NCBI GenBank assembly: GCA_964490875.1
Contig: CAZBEF010000001.1
Coordinates: 62,001 to 126,000, forward strand
Length of the DNA: 64,000 nt
Source: CAYYYG01 sp964490875
GTDB lineage: Bacteria > Patescibacteriota > Microgenomatia > UBA1406 > GWC2-37-13
Direction: 5' to 3'
The position numbers and the translations under genes were made by a program. This document shows, piece after piece, positions 44,468 through 53,801 of this stretch (positions are counted from its first letter, which is position 1; each line of letters begins with the position of its first letter). The notes beneath the pieces were generated by a model, which ran no database searches, was not told the DNA's origin, and saw only the letters and a program-made list of their open reading frames with translations.

Positions 44468-44827
44468 ATGTTAAATCTTAATTCACTAATGGTTGGAACT
44501 ATGCAGCCGCGGGTTATGGCTGAGTTTTATGAAAAAGTTTTTGGAAAGAAACCTGATATGTCAGAAGATTCATGGGCTGGCTGGCAGGTTGGGTCTGTTT
44601 TTTTTGGAGTTGGAGAACATTCGGAGATGAGCGGGAAAGCGAAGGATCCAGGACGGGTTATGTTTAATCTGGAAACGAAAGAAGTTAAAGCGGAGTTTGA
44701 ACGGATTAAAGGAGTTGGTGCAACCGTGATCAAAGAACCATATGAAATGCAAGGGGCTTGGATTGCTACATTTGCCGATCCGGATGGAAATTATTTCCAG
44801 CTTATGACCCCGTGGGAGAATAAGTGA
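44468..44827 (+). CDS. VOC-family protein
   Basis: A 119-residue protein with LNSLMVGTMQPRVMAEFYEKVFG at the start and WIATFADPDGNYFQLMTPW at the end, a standard single VOC unit. TATAAT lies about 28 nt upstream, so unlike most genes here it would have a short leader. Its 3' end overlaps that of the convergent polymerase gene by 26 bp. Confidence 0.85.
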   Translation: MLNLNSLMVGTMQPRVMAEFYEKVFGKKPDMSEDSWAGWQVGSVFFGVGEHSEMSGKAKDPGRVMFNLETKEVKAEFERIKGVGATVIKEPYEMQGAWIATFADPDGNYFQLMTPWENK

Positions 44828-46235
44828 TCAAATTTCCCCATTCAGTGCCGGTTTTAATATCAACAACCAAAGGTACGGAAAGTGGCCAGACGTTGCACAT
44901 GGTATTTTGAATGGCGGATATAATATCTTTTTGATCAGCACTCTTCTCCGGCATTTCAAAAACTAAATCATCGTGGATCTGCAGCAGCAGCGACACTTCA
45001 GAATATTTTTTTAAGACCTTTTCATTTACATCTACCATAGCTTTTTTCATAAGGTCTGCTGCAGTTCCTTGAATCGGATAATTCATAAGTATGCGCCGCG
45101 TGGTATTATCGATAAATTTTCGTTTCGGATCTTCAAAAACATATCGTTTTCTGCCCAAAAGCGTTTCTACCGTTCCTTTTATCTTGGCATTATTCAAATA
45201 CGAATCATAAAATGTTTTTATACTTGGATACGAAACATAAAACTGTTTTATAAACTTGTCTGCATCTTCCTGAGGAATATTTAAGCCCGCACTCATACCC
45301 CAGCTGCTCATGCCGTAAATAATGCCGAAGTTTATTGTTTTCCCCACCGCCCGCTGTTGTTTTGAAACCTTTTCATACGGAACATTAAACAGTTGTGATG
45401 CAGTTAGGGTGTGAACATCACGATTATTTTTAAATGCATCAATTAACGCTTTCTCACCAGTAAGATGAGCCAATATACGAAGCTCCTGCTGGGAATAATC
45501 AAACGACACCAAAATATTTCCGGGCGATGCGACAAAGCAGGATTTGATTTTTTGACCGAACGCAGAAGTTACCGGAATATTCTGCAGATTTGGGTTTGAC
45601 GAAGAAAGGCGGCCTGTCTGTGCAGCAATCTGGCCATACGTGGTGTGCACACGGCTTTTTTCATCTACTTTTTGAATCAAACTTTCAACATATGTCGAGC
45701 GAAGTTTTGTAAGTTCTCTGTATAAAAGAATAGTTCCTACTATCGGGAATTGGTTCTTAAATTTTGATAGCTCTCCTTCGTTTGTGGCATACTTTCCTGT
45801 TTTTGTCTTGCCAAGCGGAACGCGCATTTTATCGGCCAGGAATTGTCCTAGCTGTATTGGAGAATTTAAGTTCACCGCCCCTTCAGTCTCTTTATCAATA
45901 GTTGCTTTTACTATCTTAATTTGTTCATCAATCTCTTGTCCTACTTTTGTTAACTTTTTTGTATCCAGAAGAATTCCATTTTTTTCCATCTGCCAGAGAA
46001 TTTTTACCAGTGGTAGTTCAATGGAATAAAATAACGTTTTCAACAGTGGATTTTCTTCCAATTTTTTCTTCTGAACTTCTGCCAACTCTTCCGGAGTCTT
46101 AACCTTATTGCGGATGAGTGCTTCTTCCCGAACTCCGGTTGGCCTTCCTTCAGAAAGAAGTGCCTCGGCGATATAGGTGTCAAAAATATCATCCACTGTT
46201 CCTACAGATTTTCCGTCCCATACGATGGTTGTCAT
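44802..46235 (-). CDS. polA: DNA polymerase I family protein reduced to the polymerase part
   Basis: A protein of 477 residues from ATG 46235 (TATACT ends 6 nt upstream, minus strand). Motif A is FDYSQQELR (D246; the usual QIELR is QQELR), motif B RAVGKTINFGIIYG (R295, K299, F303, Y307) and motif C IHDDLVFE (the usual HDE is HDD). The 5'-3' nuclease domain is absent, and the ~80 residues before the thumb-like region are too short for a 3'-5' exonuclease domain. It is about half the length of normal Pol I and is likely a repair or gap-filling polymerase without proofreading. Confidence 0.9.
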   Translation of the reverse strand: MTTIVWDGKSVGTVDDIFDTYIAEALLSEGRPTGVREEALIRNKVKTPEELAEVQKKKLEENPLLKTLFYSIELPLVKILWQMEKNGILLDTKKLTKVGQEIDEQIKIVKATIDKETEGAVNLNSPIQLGQFLADKMRVPLGKTKTGKYATNEGELSKFKNQFPIVGTILLYRELTKLRSTYVESLIQKVDEKSRVHTTYGQIAAQTGRLSSSNPNLQNIPVTSAFGQKIKSCFVASPGNILVSFDYSQQELRILAHLTGEKALIDAFKNNRDVHTLTASQLFNVPYEKVSKQQRAVGKTINFGIIYGMSSWGMSAGLNIPQEDADKFIKQFYVSYPSIKTFYDSYLNNAKIKGTVETLLGRKRYVFEDPKRKFIDNTTRRILMNYPIQGTAADLMKKAMVDVNEKVLKKYSEVSLLLQIHDDLVFEMPEKSADQKDIISAIQNTMCNVWPLSVPLVVDIKTGTEWGNLITYSPTGS

Positions 46236-46281
46236 GGCTATAGTATACCGTAAAGGCGTACCATGCTGTACAATAAGAGTA

Positions 46282-47631
46282 ATGAAAATCAAATTCTTAG
46301 GTGCTGCCGGTACGGTTACCGGATCTTCGTATGCACTCACTTCGGGTTCTGGTCAGTCAATTTTAATAGATTTGGGCATGTTTCAAGGCCTGCCCGAGAT
46401 TGATAATTTAAATTACAAACCGTTTGAATACGATTGTAAAAAATTAAGCGGTGTTGTGTTAACCCATGCTCATTTGGATCACTGCGGCCGCCTGCCGATT
46501 ATTATTCCAAAAGGGTTCCGAGGTGATATCTGGATGACTCCATCTACCGCCGATCTTACCGAAATATCATTATTAGATAGCGCAAAAATTGTTCGAGAAG
46601 ACCGTAGTCGGGTTTTGTACGACAAAGATTTGGCAATAAAAACAATCAAAAGTTTTAAGACCATGGAGTATCGAACTCCGTTCCAGATCGGTCCTTTTAC
46701 TATCACATTCCGAGACGCCGGACATATTTTAGGTTCTGCCTGTCTTGAAATAGAAGATGCGTATGCCGATTCGGAAATCAAGAAAATTATCTTCAGCGGC
46801 GACTTGGGAAATAGTCCGGAGGAGCTGTTGATGGCGACCGAACTTTTAGATAATGCAGATGCTGTTGTTATGGAATCCACATACGGCGACACCCTTCATA
46901 CCAATCACAGCCCTTTTGATATTCTTCAGGCAGAAATTAATGCGGTTGAACATAATGGTGGAACATTACTTATACCCGCGTTCGCACTCGAGCGGACTCA
47001 AGAACTATTGCACATTATTATGCATCTAAAGAAAGATGGAAAAGTCCGTGCAGACACGCCAGTATTTTTGGATAGTCCGATGGCAGAAAAAGCTACCAAT
47101 GTATACACCAACTATTACGATCTTATGAATGACCACGCGAAACAAGATATAGACAATGGAACTATTTTCGGTTTCCCCGGGCTCGAAGTTCTTCTGCGGA
47201 AAGAACAGGGAAAAGCAATTTACCGTCTTTCCGGACCAAAAGTTATTATCGCCGGTGCAGGCATGATGACCGGCGGCCGCATTTTATCGCATGCTGCGCA
47301 TTATCTTTCGAAAGAATCAACACGTCTGCTTATCGTAGGCTATCAGGGTGAAGGAACACTGGGCCGTGATCTTCTGGAAGGAAAGAAAGTTATTACAATA
47401 GATAAGACAGAGATATTGGTAAAAGCAGCAATAAACAGCACCAATGCGTTAAGCTCGCATGCAGACCAGCGGCAGCTTATGGAGTGGCTTACCCATATAA
47501 AAGGAGTTAAAAAAGTAATTATTACTCACGGAGAAGATAAACCGCGTGCAGCTCTTGCCAAAAAGATTACGGAAGATCTGGGAATTACCGATGTCCGGCT
47601 ACCGCTTATGAATCAGGAGTTTAGTATTTAA
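46282..47631 (+). CDS. Beta-CASP metallo-beta-lactamase RNase
   Basis: A protein of 449 residues from ATG 46282 (TACAAT 46269-46274 ends 7 nt upstream). Metal motif THAHLDHCG (H62, H64, D66, H67), FSGDLGN, MESTYGD, then the beta-CASP part with IPAFALERTQE, FLDSPMA, AGAGMMTGGRI and the terminal His motifs SSHADQ and ITHGE. It matches bacterial homologues of CPSF73/Ysh1 and RNase J-type nucleases, so RNA processing or decay is likely. The divergent polymerase gene starts 46 bp away. Confidence 0.9.
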   Translation: MKIKFLGAAGTVTGSSYALTSGSGQSILIDLGMFQGLPEIDNLNYKPFEYDCKKLSGVVLTHAHLDHCGRLPIIIPKGFRGDIWMTPSTADLTEISLLDSAKIVREDRSRVLYDKDLAIKTIKSFKTMEYRTPFQIGPFTITFRDAGHILGSACLEIEDAYADSEIKKIIFSGDLGNSPEELLMATELLDNADAVVMESTYGDTLHTNHSPFDILQAEINAVEHNGGTLLIPAFALERTQELLHIIMHLKKDGKVRADTPVFLDSPMAEKATNVYTNYYDLMNDHAKQDIDNGTIFGFPGLEVLLRKEQGKAIYRLSGPKVIIAGAGMMTGGRILSHAAHYLSKESTRLLIVGYQGEGTLGRDLLEGKKVITIDKTEILVKAAINSTNALSSHADQRQLMEWLTHIKGVKKVIITHGEDKPRAALAKKITEDLGITDVRLPLMNQEFSI

Positions 47632-48642
47632 CTATTTTTCCTTATACTTCGTTTCGATTCTTTTTTCTTGATGATATAGATCTTCGTTGATAAATTTAAT
47701 AATAGCCGGCAGACTGGCTGCAAAAGGAAGCGCCAAAAACGCGCCGATAATGCCAAATAAACCAGCGCCGATCATCACCGACAAAAATCCTAGAGCAGGC
47801 GAAATCTTTAATGCCTTGTTATAAATCATGGGCGCCAGAAACGCATTCTCAATTTGCTGATACACGAGATATAAAATTAGAATTAATGCTAGAGTCAGTG
47901 GTGAAATTGCGAGGCCGATAATAATTGCAGGTATCATTGCAATCGGAGCGCCTATAAGTGGGAGTAAATCCAATATAGCAGTAAATATTGCAAGAGGCGC
48001 GGCAAATGGGACACCGAGTGCAGTTAAACCAATAAAAATTGTCAGACCGCATATAACGGAAATTGTTAAATTCCCCCGGATATATTGTCCGTTTATTCGT
48101 CCAAGTTCTGATATAAGCACAGCAATTTTAGGTTGTTTATTTTTGGGAAATAGAGAAAGAAATATTGCTTTTAATTCTCGCGCATCGAAAATAAAATAAA
48201 ACGTTAAAACAACTAAGGTAACAATAGATGTAAAGGCATTCGTAACTATAGAAGTTGATTGAAGAACATATTGTCCCGCATTCTGCGCGTATTGTGTCAA
48301 ATCAATATTGCGTACTGTAGCAGGTATAACCGGCAGACCTCGCACAATCCCTGAAAGTGTTTTTAATAAATCAGGAAATTGCCAGATCACACTGGGAATA
48401 ACGGTAACGCCTAAAATTATAAAAGGCACGAGTAGTAAAAATACCACGATGAGTGTAGCAATAGAAAGCGGTAATTTTTTATTCAGTTTTATTACAATCG
48501 GATATAATGCCGCAGCAAGCATCGCAGAAATTAATATAAGTACGAGGATATTAAATATTTTCCAGACAATAAATATCATGATGCCTGTTGCCACAATACG
48601 TGCTATTGCTTCCCAGCTTAGTGGATGTTTTTGGTTGTCCAT
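47632..48642 (-). CDS. AI-2E-family membrane transporter
   Basis: A 336-residue protein with seven to eight helices and the typical long middle loop, ending with PLIGAPIAMIPAIIIGL and the C-terminal IGAGLFGIIGAFLALPFAA. Family members include TqsA (AI-2 export) and Na+/H+ antiporter-like proteins, so the substrate is open. The start overlaps the end of the upstream 998-residue protein gene by 25 bp, suggesting coupled translation. Confidence 0.88.
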   Translation of the reverse strand: MDNQKHPLSWEAIARIVATGIMIFIVWKIFNILVLILISAMLAAALYPIVIKLNKKLPLSIATLIVVFLLLVPFIILGVTVIPSVIWQFPDLLKTLSGIVRGLPVIPATVRNIDLTQYAQNAGQYVLQSTSIVTNAFTSIVTLVVLTFYFIFDARELKAIFLSLFPKNKQPKIAVLISELGRINGQYIRGNLTISVICGLTIFIGLTALGVPFAAPLAIFTAILDLLPLIGAPIAMIPAIIIGLAISPLTLALILILYLVYQQIENAFLAPMIYNKALKISPALGFLSVMIGAGLFGIIGAFLALPFAASLPAIIKFINEDLYHQEKRIETKYKEK

Positions 48643-51608
48643 ACTTGCTTATTTAAATGATATAGGTACCATATGATAATAAGTACAATACTTAGTTTGA
48701 TAATAGTAAGTTGTATGACATTTATTTGTATTAAAAGTGTTATGGGATGCCAGACGAAGAACAAGTTTACCACAATGAATACTGTTATGTAGGCAAGCTG
48801 TGAATAAAAATTTTTGGTATTTTTGTAAAGCAGAATAAAGAAAGGGATTGCCTGAAGCAAATGTCGTTCATGAAGCCGAGTAAGGAATAGAAAAGAAGCA
48901 ACGGCAATCAGAAGATAGGCGCATAATGTGGTTTGAACATTGTTGACTATTTTTCTCTCTCTATTTTTCCAATATGAGATAAGTATTATTATCAAACTTA
49001 CCAGAACCAATCCGTATCCCATCATGTTATATGATATCCCCAATAAAACTTTTTGCAGGTCACTAACTTCATGAAAATTGTGAAATAACACCCACATGTT
49101 CCACGCAGATTTTGTTGTGAGATTATTATCACTGGCAAGTTGTACTTTGTGGAGATAGACTTCAAATGGTGAAAGCATACTCGTCCATTTAGGCACGAAT
49201 GGAGCATATCCTATCCATAATACGAAACAGATTACAAAAACAGATTTCAGAAAGTTTTTCATACCAAAATATTTTAGAACGGCCAGAATATAAATCGGCA
49301 GAAAAATAACAGTTGTTTGCTTGAATAAAATCGCAACAGCCGTCAGAATACTGCTGAAGATTATTTGTTTTCTATAAAACAAAACGTATATACTCGCCAG
49401 AATAAACAATATCGGCAGAATATCAATCTGGCCCCAAATAGTTGATCCATAGATAATTGCCGGATTCAATAAAAATAGCATTGCTCCCACTAATGCCTCA
49501 TGATTGGATCTCTGTTTTCTTCGTTTTACAAATAGGTAGATGAGCCATGCAATAGCGGTATTGGCGAAAATAAGAATCAGCTTAAAAATATAAATATACA
49601 AAAGTTCACCTTGTGAAAAAAACACTAACTTCGAAGGAAATACTGGAATATGGAGGTTCAGCTGCCAAATAATATCTCGGATTATCATAACAATTCGCGA
49701 CACTAAGGTACTTAATGCAAGCATAAGAGGCGGGTAGTTAGCATTGGAAAGGAGCTGCCCTCGGAAACTGAAGTTATAAATTGTCGAAGATCCGTGCTCC
49801 AGAATATACTTCCCCCAGCCGTCATAATTGGTCATATCGCCATGAAATTTCCACGGCATAATTAATATATTTAACATAACTCCACCACCGAAGAACAATA
49901 AAATTTTTTTGGACAAGGTTTTCCGATAAAATGTGGAAATTTTATCGGAAGAATTGCCATACTTTTGAAATACAAGAAAGATGAATAAACCAATTATTGT
50001 TAAAAGACTTATCAATTTTCCAATAAAACGTATTGCTGTATCTTCAAAAGCTGCACGGATGGAATGGTTTCCTTTCGGTACAGAGAAAGTGATATATCCT
50101 CGATGATTCGGGTCCTGCCATTGTATAGGTGTCTCGATGCCATCGATATATACATGCCAGCCGGGGAAATAAAATGTATAGTCCGCGAATATCAGCTGGT
50201 TCTCTGCTCGGATTGTATAGAAATGATTTGTCGGTGAAGTGTTCGAAGTAATAATCTTTCCTTTACCCGAAATTATTGCTCCCTTAAATGACTGCTTTTT
50301 ATATGTCTTCGGTTCTCCCATCCAAATGGTATTCATCATGACCGAATGGATATTGTCGGCATTGTGGTAATAAAAACTTTTAGGAGGATTAGTGACATTT
50401 TTAACATACAGCTGAGGAAGTCTAATGCAGAGGATTGCGAAAATAAATAGAGCGATAATAACCATTTTGTATCGTTTTACCGTATCCAATAGAAGCGCCA
50501 AGATAATCGGTGGTATGAGAATCCAGATATTTAAGAAACGAAATAGAAACTGAATAGATCCAAGTAACGGTATTTTTTCATATATCGGCTGAAGAATATT
50601 TAAGAGCATTAGTGTTGAGGTCGAGCCTAATATTGCTATAAATAATAGTAGTTTTTTACGGTTTTTTTCTTTTGTAAAAAAATAAAGGGATGGCAACGAT
50701 AGAACCATTAATATCTCAGGGAAACCCGTCTGAACCCGATTGCAGCGATATGCGGGAGAGTCGCCGTTTGAGCAGGTATATTCCCATTGTTCGATAAAGA
50801 ATCTATCTGCATTCAACCCGCTGCCTTTGGCTAAAAAGTTAGATTCGCGTCCCATATAGAAATATTTCATTTCTAAATTTAGGGGAAGGAGATAAAACAT
50901 GTTTATTAAAACAGCAATGAAACCCGCCGCCATAACCGTCAGCCAAAATTTTTTGGATGGACGGTATGAAATTAAAAATAAAGCTGTCAAGAAAACACTA
51001 AATAACAAAAACATTGGATGGGTAAAGAAGATTAAAGCGTACCAGCATGTCAGATATATAAATGAATGGTAGAAATTTTTTTTATCTTTTTCTTCAAGTA
51101 GCGTAGATAAAAGAAAGGGCAGCCAGGAAGCGGCGGCGAATTCGGGTAATGCGCCTCGGATATAGATATTCAATATATGATAAGCGGTAAATGTGTAAAG
51201 TATCGTGCCGGCAACGGAAGGCCATATTCCAAAATATTTTTTCAGAAGCCGGTACATTCCCCAGGAGCTTATAACGGAAAATATCAGCCATAAGATTTTG
51301 TAACTGAGAAGAGGATCGTTTGTTAGGAACGTTATTAATCCGCCGAGGTAGCTAGTGAGCGGATGGGCAATAATGCCAAATGGCAATCCATAGTTGGCCA
51401 CTCCGTCGGTCCAGACAACGGGAAATTGGCCATATTTTAAGGCTGAATGAAACTGGGCGATCATAGAGATGTGAAAGGGTGAGTCAAATGTTTTCCAGAT
51501 GCCGGAAGCAAGTAGTGCAGGGAGTATAAGTATTATTGAAGAAGTTGTGATGAGTGTTGCTGCTATAAGGTTTTCTTTTTTTTGGAATAAGGAACGAAGG
51601 GCGTTCAT
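48618..51608 (-). CDS. Fusion of a PTPS-related/YfhO-like membrane protein and a GT-C glycosyltransferase
   Basis: About 996 residues from ATG 51608 (TACAAT ends 7 nt upstream; a GTG two codons earlier also exists). The first ~560 residues match the membrane part called 6-pyruvoyl-tetrahydropterin synthase-related: FDSPFHISMIAQFHSALKYG, IRGALPEFAAASWLPF, then a soluble beta domain. The rest is a second polytopic enzyme starting with FHGDMTNYDGWGKYILEHG and ending with LTRLHERHLLQAIPF, a DUF2029/mannosyltransferase-like GT-C. Both halves probably use polyprenyl-linked sugars. Confidence 0.72.
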   Translation of the reverse strand: MNALRSLFQKKENLIAATLITTSSIILILPALLASGIWKTFDSPFHISMIAQFHSALKYGQFPVVWTDGVANYGLPFGIIAHPLTSYLGGLITFLTNDPLLSYKILWLIFSVISSWGMYRLLKKYFGIWPSVAGTILYTFTAYHILNIYIRGALPEFAAASWLPFLLSTLLEEKDKKNFYHSFIYLTCWYALIFFTHPMFLLFSVFLTALFLISYRPSKKFWLTVMAAGFIAVLINMFYLLPLNLEMKYFYMGRESNFLAKGSGLNADRFFIEQWEYTCSNGDSPAYRCNRVQTGFPEILMVLSLPSLYFFTKEKNRKKLLLFIAILGSTSTLMLLNILQPIYEKIPLLGSIQFLFRFLNIWILIPPIILALLLDTVKRYKMVIIALFIFAILCIRLPQLYVKNVTNPPKSFYYHNADNIHSVMMNTIWMGEPKTYKKQSFKGAIISGKGKIITSNTSPTNHFYTIRAENQLIFADYTFYFPGWHVYIDGIETPIQWQDPNHRGYITFSVPKGNHSIRAAFEDTAIRFIGKLISLLTIIGLFIFLVFQKYGNSSDKISTFYRKTLSKKILLFFGGGVMLNILIMPWKFHGDMTNYDGWGKYILEHGSSTIYNFSFRGQLLSNANYPPLMLALSTLVSRIVMIIRDIIWQLNLHIPVFPSKLVFFSQGELLYIYIFKLILIFANTAIAWLIYLFVKRRKQRSNHEALVGAMLFLLNPAIIYGSTIWGQIDILPILFILASIYVLFYRKQIIFSSILTAVAILFKQTTVIFLPIYILAVLKYFGMKNFLKSVFVICFVLWIGYAPFVPKWTSMLSPFEVYLHKVQLASDNNLTTKSAWNMWVLFHNFHEVSDLQKVLLGISYNMMGYGLVLVSLIIILISYWKNRERKIVNNVQTTLCAYLLIAVASFLFLTRLHERHLLQAIPFFILLYKNTKNFYSQLAYITVFIVVNLFFVWHPITLLIQINVIQLTIIKLSIVLIIIWYLYHLNKQVWTTKNIH

Positions 51609-51720
51609 GCTCACTATTGTACACCAAAGAAGAAGAACTATATTATGAGGTAAGAAAATCTGGTAGATTCTGCCGATAAAGCTTTTTCAATAATTCTGGC
51701 AGGGACCGTCGCTCGTATTT

Positions 51721-51855
51721 TCCCATCAGTGCTCATTTGAGATGTATTTCTATAGTTGGCAGCCTGAAAAGGTAATGGCTAGTGTTCTTCCAAAGGTGGA
51801 TTGCAACCTTAACGGTCATTGCGCGCTGATGGGAGCCCTATACTCGCGCCACCTG
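51721..51855 (-). repeat. Intergenic structured element, copy A
   Basis: A 135-bp core closely similar to the reverse complement of copy B (57482-57613). Inner arms TCCCATCAG (51721-51729) and CTGATGGGA (51826-51834) can pair. Long identical blocks with copy B include AACCTTAACGGTCATTGCGC and TATAGTTGG. Outside the core, weaker pairing continues to about 51690 on one side. It fills the 268-nt gap between the fused glycosyltransferase start and lexA; nothing else is seen there. Possibly a structured RNA or a miniature mobile element. Confidence 0.7.
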
Positions 51856-51876
51856 CTCAATTTTTACACAATATTA

Positions 51877-52446
51877 TTAATAATATTTTCGTATCGCGCT
51901 CACCACAACACCTCCGACTTCTAAGTTCTCTCTCGGATAAATAGGCTGGTATTTCGGATTAGCTGGCTCGAGATAAACAGTATCATTATCTCTTTTATAA
52001 AATTTCAGCGTCCATTCGTTGTCGACAAATGCGGCAATAATGTCGCCCGACTTCGGCTCCCGTTTTTTGTCGAGAATTACCAGGTCGCCCGACTGCAGGC
52101 CGGCATTAATCATAGAATCGCCGGAAACTCGAAGGAGGAATGTATAGCCTGGATTACCGACTAGATAATTATCAAGCGATACGGATTCCGTTTCATATAC
52201 CGGATCATCCGTCGGAGAGCCGGCTTTGATTACACCAAGAAGCGGCAGCCGAAAGAATTCATCACCGGGAATAAGTTTTCTGTCTTCCATATAGACAATT
52301 CCTTCATCAATCCATTTGCGGACTATGTAAGCTACAGCATTCGGCGATGCAAATCCGAACATTTTTGCCATTTCACGGAATGTAGGAAGCCGTTTATACC
52401 GAAAATAAAATTTTTTTACTTTATCGAGGAGTGTTTCGTTTATCAT
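51877..52446 (-). CDS. lexA: LexA-type SOS repressor
   Basis: A protein of 189 residues from ATG 52446; the longer frame would include its operators. N-terminal winged helix (about 1-60, with FREMAKMFGFASPNAVAYIVRKW), then the self-cleavage domain: cleavage site A75-G76 in VIKAGSP, catalytic S111 in VSGDSM and K148 in WTLKFYK. It represses DNA-damage genes until RecA triggers cleavage. Two palindromic operators in its own promoter show autoregulation. Confidence 0.9.
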   Translation of the reverse strand: MINETLLDKVKKFYFRYKRLPTFREMAKMFGFASPNAVAYIVRKWIDEGIVYMEDRKLIPGDEFFRLPLLGVIKAGSPTDDPVYETESVSLDNYLVGNPGYTFLLRVSGDSMINAGLQSGDLVILDKKREPKSGDIIAAFVDNEWTLKFYKRDNDTVYLEPANPKYQPIYPRENLEVGGVVVSAIRKYY

Positions 52447-52452
52447 AGTTAT

Positions 52453-52503
52453 TGTACAACTGTATAATAAAATTATTTTATTGTACATTTGTACAGTTGT
52501 CAA
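52453..52503 (-). promoter_or_regulatory. lexA promoter with two LexA-box candidates
   Basis: On the minus strand TTGACA (52498-52503), a 17-nt spacer and TAAAAT (52475-52480). Operator 1, TGTACA-N2-TGTACA (52482-52495), lies exactly between -35 and -10. Operator 2, TGTACA-N2-TGTATA on the plus strand (52453-52466), lies between the -10 and the ATG. Bound repressor would block both polymerase binding and initiation. Confidence 0.7.
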
Positions 52504-52523
52504 GAAGATTATTAGAAATCAGA

Positions 52524-53699
52524 TCATTTGAAGTTGGAAATCAACATGTATAAATTCACACTGACACAAAGAACAAGAAATAGTATTTGTATGCGGTAGG
52601 ATATTTTTCGCACGGCATAACTATTTAATAAATATAGCAATGGTATAAAGTCGAAAATATAACGAACTACCGGGAAATAATAAGTTAATAAAAACATTAC
52701 ATTAAGCATTATTGTACAGAACATACTAATAAACATGATTTGCTTCTTTTTGGTATGAATATAAAGTGATTGCCAAAATGTAATCACAGATAACAAAATA
52801 AAGGGATATTGAATAAAAATAATCGAATAATATTTTAATGAAGACAGTGCATTCCTTAAAGAAAAAGATTCACCCTTTTTTTGTGATACATATAATGAAT
52901 TACCCCTTTGGTAGGTATGTCCTGTTTCCAAAACTGAACCAAATCTAAGGTAGTTATATAACCCTGTTAGTATAATGAAAAAAAAAGTGATAACTGCCAC
53001 ATATAAAAGAATTTTTTGCCATGATAATGGAATGATTTTTTTATATCCTAAAAACATTAGTCCAATATAAAGAATGCCGTTTTCAATCAATGTATAGCGA
53101 GCAGTCCATGCAAGGTTGTAGAAAATAATACTCGCAATAAGAAAAAATAACCGATGTGGATATCTTAGGAAATGTATAAATAAGATATAAAATATTAGCA
53201 GAAAAACTGTCGCGATAATTTGATTAGTATGCCAGATAGCCGCAGCAAAAGTTAAATGTAGATTGGGTGAAGCAAGCGCGAAAGCGAGCACTAATACCCA
53301 AGCATTGAAGTTGTCTAATTTTATTTCTAGGTAGGAAGTAAACTCTTTAATCAACAAATAAAATAAAAATATATTCAGAAGGCCGGCTACTAATGTATAG
53401 AGCACGTCACTGGTATTAGATTTAAATATGAAATAAAATGGTAATACAAATAAAACCGGACTAATTCCCCAGTATGCATACCATTTTCCATTATAGTAGG
53501 AAAGATCAAATTTAGATTTTGATAGTAAATTAAGCCTTCCATGAAGGAGAGCATCTGTCAGCCCAGTGTAATAATCTCTGTTTGTAATAGCGAAATATGT
53601 GCTATTTAATACTCCGGTAAAAGCAAGATACAGAAATAATATCAAACATATAATAAAAATATCACGAGCCTGGAATTTGAGGAGGCTTTTATAATGCAT
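52524..53699 (-). CDS. Polytopic membrane protein, probable GT-C-type
   Basis: A 391-residue protein with about ten hydrophobic segments. The first outer loop (AITNRDYYTGLTDALLHGRLNLL) and the motif YYNGKWYAYWGISPVLFVLPFYF recall the acidic-loop region of GT-C transferases. TATAAT ends 7 nt before the ATG on the minus strand. It lacks a recognisable C-terminal domain. Transferase function is a guess from topology. Confidence 0.55.
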   Translation of the reverse strand: MHYKSLLKFQARDIFIICLILFLYLAFTGVLNSTYFAITNRDYYTGLTDALLHGRLNLLSKSKFDLSYYNGKWYAYWGISPVLFVLPFYFIFKSNTSDVLYTLVAGLLNIFLFYLLIKEFTSYLEIKLDNFNAWVLVLAFALASPNLHLTFAAAIWHTNQIIATVFLLIFYILFIHFLRYPHRLFFLIASIIFYNLAWTARYTLIENGILYIGLMFLGYKKIIPLSWQKILLYVAVITFFFIILTGLYNYLRFGSVLETGHTYQRGNSLYVSQKKGESFSLRNALSSLKYYSIIFIQYPFILLSVITFWQSLYIHTKKKQIMFISMFCTIMLNVMFLLTYYFPVVRYIFDFIPLLYLLNSYAVRKISYRIQILFLVLCVSVNLYMLISNFK

Positions 53700-53801
53700 G
53701 CTGAATATTATAGTAAGAATTTATTGTAGGAAGCAGCGATTTTATCAAATAACTTACATGTTTTAAGCTGAATCTTATTAATTATGAGCTATCTTATTAC
53801 T

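Noticed and set aside
51721..51855. T-box riboswitch for element copies A and B
   Set aside because: There are GGTGG and TGGCAACC strings, but no intact T-box sequence, no specifier loop and no aminoacyl-tRNA-synthetase gene downstream.
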